Shown in pieces: positions 30,393 through 32,526 of a DNA stretch of 32,526 nucleotides. Below the pieces are notes generated by a model. It had not been told where the DNA came from. It searched no databases and saw nothing but the letters and a program-made list of their open reading frames with translations. Numbering within the stretch: position 1 is the first letter of the stretch; the number at the start of each line of letters is the position of its first letter. Position numbers and translations under genes: made by a program. This DNA is from an uncultured Porphyromonas sp. (GTDB lineage: Bacteria; Bacteroidota; Bacteroidia; Bacteroidales; Porphyromonadaceae), in the NCBI RefSeq assembly GCF_938039215.1, contig NZ_CALHVI010000003.1:1-32526 (forward strand), given 5' to 3'.

Positions 30393-30400
30393 CAAAGATA
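30393..30400 (-). promoter_or_regulatory. Promoter -7 box of copy 1
   Basis: TATCTTTG on the minus strand preceded by TAAATGAAG, close to the string at copies 7 and 9. Immediately upstream the sequence can be read as the end of an earlier family member (EQVE and a stop), so the promoter seems to travel with a gene tail. Confidence 0.6.
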
Positions 30401-30476
30401 CTTCATTTACTCCACTTGCTCCGGGAGAAGCGAGGGAGTAGACCTCGGGCTAGCGGGAGTGCCCCAAAGCAAACGT

Positions 30477-30560
30477 CCTCCCAGCTCTACCTGCACCGCC
30501 TCGGAGGCAACAGTAGAAATGGGAGGGAGTCTCTAGTAGCGCCTCCGAGGAGGCACTACT
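30477..30560 (-). terminator. Two hairpins 3' of the GT2 gene
   Basis: CCTCCCA/TGGGAGG (30477-30483 with 30520-30526) and a second stem with AGTAG/CTACT ends at 30535-30560. They lie between the GT2 stop at 30605 and the copy 1 promoter, so they probably end the glycan transcript. T-runs are weak. Confidence 0.5.
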
Positions 30561-30604
30561 GCTACCTCTAGGGCAGAGAGCCGAGTTCGCAGATCAGCGG
30601 GAGA

Positions 30605-31333
30605 TCAGCGGCTGCGGACAAGGAGGAAGCGAAGATGCTGATAGAGTGTAGTCCAAAGCCCGTAGTGGCGACGCATCACATCGAAGCGCTCGAGGAGGGA
30701 TGCTCGATGATTGGCCGTCGTCGTGCCCTCATTGAGGTAAAGGGCGATGACCTCGGGATAGAAGGCGGTGTCCTTGGCCTCCCGTAGCACGCGGATGCAC
30801 CAATCGACATCCGCAGAGAAGCGATAGAAGAGATCGTACTTCGGCGCTAGACTTCGCTTAGCTACGAAGGCCTGATGACAGACGAGCATCCCCTCACGGA
30901 AGCTCTTCCAGTCGAGGTGATGCGGCGGGCGAAGACGACGCAAGCCCAAGTCTCGATCCTCGGCATCGATCAAGCGGGTATCTCCATAGAGCACATCGGG
31001 CAGATGATCCCCCGAGCAGGTCGCTCGGACAAGATCCTCCACCGTGGTGGCTTTGGCAAGGGCATCACCAGCGTTGAGGTACCAGACATAGTCCCCTGTA
31101 GCACGAGCTAGACCCTTGTTCATCGCATCATAAATGCCCCGATCGGGCTCGCTGAAGACCTTCGCCCGAGGAGCTAGCTCCCCGACGAGCTCAAGGGTAT
31201 TATCTCGAGAGGCTCCGTCGATGACGAGGTACTCGAGATGGGGATAGGTCTGCGCCTGTACGCTCCGAAGCGTGCGGGTGATGGTAGAGGCTGCATTATA
31301 GCAGATGGTGATGATCGTGATGCGTGGGAGCAT
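30605..31333 (-). CDS. Family 2 glycosyltransferase, WcaE-like
   Basis: A 242-aa GT-A fold sugar transferase. The start is the ATG at 31333 (MLPRITIITICYN); the frame is open to 31387, but that extension does not look like the family. Visible motifs: nucleotide-binding VSVITxxYN-type start, VIDGASRDNT, SEPDRGIYDAMNKGLARATGDYVWYLNAGD (the DxD-equivalent and acceptor region), and a short hydrophobic/basic C-terminus (LYQHLRFLLVRSR). The SEPDxGIYDAMNKG stretch is characteristic of WcaE-type colanic-acid or exopolysaccharide enzymes. It follows the GT4 gene by about 30 nt and should be in the same operon. The sugar and acceptor are unknown. Confidence 0.9.
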   Translation of the reverse strand: MLPRITIITICYNAASTITRTLRSVQAQTYPHLEYLVIDGASRDNTLELVGELAPRAKVFSEPDRGIYDAMNKGLARATGDYVWYLNAGDALAKATTVEDLVRATCSGDHLPDVLYGDTRLIDAEDRDLGLRRLRPPHHLDWKSFREGMLVCHQAFVAKRSLAPKYDLFYRFSADVDWCIRVLREAKDTAFYPEVIALYLNEGTTTANHRASLLERFDVMRRHYGLWTTLYQHLRFLLVRSR

Positions 31334-31365
31334 AGCGAAAGGGATGGGTAAGACGAAGGGATAGA

Positions 31366-32526
31366 CTAGGATCGGTCGGAGGGGCAAGGGAGACTCGCTT
31401 CATAGAGCCCGTACAGCTCCCGAGCGACGGCCTTAGCTCCGAAGCGCTCGACACTCCTCTGACAGCAGGTTCGGGAGAAGGCTCCTCCCTTCTCGGCATC
31501 CGTCATGAGGAGCTGGGCGAGGCGATCGGCATAGGTCGCTGTGTCAAAGGCAGGGACGAGGAAGCCATTAACGCCCTCTTCGATGATGTCCTCAGGGCCA
31601 CCACAGCGGAAGCTCACCGCAGGCGTGCCGACGGCAAGCGCTTCGACGAGCGTCTGGCCGAAGGTCTCGTAGACACTTGTCGAGAGGAGCGCCCGAGAGA
31701 GCGAATAGATACGAGCGAGCTGGCGGTGATCCCGTACACTCCCCAGAGCCACATAGGGAAGAGCCAGCTCATCGAAGTAGCCCTCCCGACGGATCGCACC
31801 TACTAGGACGAAGGTGATCCTCGAAGCAAGCTCGGGATAGCGCTCCCGCAGATGCTCGGCGATCGCCATGAGGAGATGAGGGCCTTTGACATCATCATCC
31901 AGCCGAGCGGCAACTAGCGTGAGGTAGAGTCTCCCCTCTTGCCACCAAGCGGGTATCGGTTCGCCTTCGGCCGTCTCGGGGGAGAAAAGTCCGAGGTCGA
32001 TCGGGTTCGGCAGGACAGAGGGGGTACCGTAGGAGCGCATCAAGGGGCTTCGCTCGAAGAGGCGAGCTTCCGAGCGACTGACGGCGATATAGCGGAAGGG
32101 AGGAGCGGCGAGGAAGGCCTTCTGCCTCCAGATCGCACGAGAGAGATCCTCCCTCTTCTTCCCACCAAGGAGGGGACAGAAGCCACAGCCTTCCTCATAG
32201 CGAGGACAGAGGCTGGAGCCTTCACGGGAGAACTCTAGGGGCAGGTGACAGATCCCTGTCGCTGCCCAGAGGTCGTGCAGGGTGGAGAAGATCGGCTTGC
32301 CGAGCTTCGAGAGGCGACGAAGAGCGTGGAGGGAGAGGAGGCCTTGGTTGATCCAGTGGAGATGCAGCACATCTGCTTCTCGTACCCAAGGGTGCTGACT
32401 GAGGTCAAAGCCTAGGCGTGCCGTCGAGACACGGAAGAGGCGACTGCGATCCCGTCCATTCCTCAGATAGATCTCTAGACGCTCGCCAAGGAAAGCCAAG
32501 CGCCCCCAGAGACGCTGGAGCGGCGT
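31366..32526 (-). CDS. Family 4 glycosyltransferase, WcaC-like (5' end outside window)
   Basis: A GT-B fold retaining glycosyltransferase; the coding frame is open to the window edge, so the N-terminus is missing. An apparent TTG start at 32499 is not the true start. Visible parts: VLHLHWINQGLLS, TLHDLWAATGICH (as in WcaC-type enzymes), a Cys cluster SLCPRYEEGCGFCPLLG that may bind a metal or form disulphides, PNPIDLGLF, and the donor-site pattern STSVYETFGQTLVEALAVGTPAVSFRCGGPEDII. At least 386 residues lie inside the window. It precedes the GT2 gene, so both probably belong to a surface-polysaccharide cluster that continues to the right. Confidence 0.88.
   Translation of the reverse strand, partial: TPLQRLWGRLAFLGERLEIYLRNGRDRSRLFRVSTARLGFDLSQHPWVREADVLHLHWINQGLLSLHALRRLSKLGKPIFSTLHDLWAATGICHLPLEFSREGSSLCPRYEEGCGFCPLLGGKKREDLSRAIWRQKAFLAAPPFRYIAVSRSEARLFERSPLMRSYGTPSVLPNPIDLGLFSPETAEGEPIPAWWQEGRLYLTLVAARLDDDVKGPHLLMAIAEHLRERYPELASRITFVLVGAIRREGYFDELALPYVALGSVRDHRQLARIYSLSRALLSTSVYETFGQTLVEALAVGTPAVSFRCGGPEDIIEEGVNGFLVPAFDTATYADRLAQLLMTDAEKGGAFSRTCCQRSVERFGAKAVARELYGLYEASLPCPSDRS

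Noticed and set aside
1..32526. tRNA, rRNA and known riboswitches
   Set aside because: I scanned the intergenic gaps for T-loop (GTTCGANNC) and rRNA-like sequences by eye and found none. Most gaps are too short or are filled with the features listed.

Overview
This window looks like a chromosomal segment of a Porphyromonas-type Bacteroidota. The GC content is about 50-55%. Promoters read TTG-N19-TAnnTTTG rather than sigma70-like. Purine-rich Shine-Dalgarno sites are scarce. Outer-membrane genes carry TonB/SusC-style features, and four intergenic arrays of a 23-nt minisatellite resemble in layout the 23-nt repeat (BrickBuilt) elements I recall from P. gingivalis. The species cannot be fixed from sequence alone. 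Almost every gene is on the minus strand; hpf is the only convincing plus-strand gene.

Layout, left to right. 1-95: repeat array 1. 240-4850: rmuC, nrdG and nrdD (anaerobic dNTP synthesis), with a hairpin between nrdD and nrdG and DnaA-box-like sites upstream of nrdD. 5358-7938: rfbA-rfbC-rfbB, three of the four dTDP-L-rhamnose genes; the fourth, rfbD, lies 12 kb away at 19761-20633. 8191-11423: pheT followed by yebC. 11600-13510: a stand-alone trpB with its own promoter and a 20-codon leader peptide holding tandem Trp codons. The leader is followed by mutually exclusive hairpins, a classical attenuator layout, and the whole locus is bracketed by repeat arrays 2 and 3. 13709-13996: hpf. 14200-16092: glutamine synthetase and a DUF4298 protein. 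16321-16437: array 4, inverted and with five units. 16581-24374: envelope genes, namely an outer-membrane beta-barrel receptor, a lipoprotein, rfbD, a Bax-inhibitor-1 family membrane protein, a FadL/OmpP1-like porin and a Tyr/Gly-rich secreted protein.

24667-30323 is the strangest part: nine tandem paralogues of a small (150-172 aa) soluble protein that looks like the YbjN / type III secretion chaperone-like fold. Promoter-like boxes and hairpins appear to divide them into four transcription units. Five copies end in the same nonapeptide tail, and a sixth keeps that tail out of frame behind a stop codon. 30605-32526: two glycosyltransferases (WcaE-like GT2, and a WcaC-like GT4 cut by the window edge), probably the end of an exopolysaccharide or surface-glycan cluster that could use the rhamnose donor made by the rfb genes.

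Three observations deserve follow-up: the trpB ribosome-mediated attenuator, the 23-nt palindromic arrays with their fixed internal architecture, and the nine-gene paralogue array.
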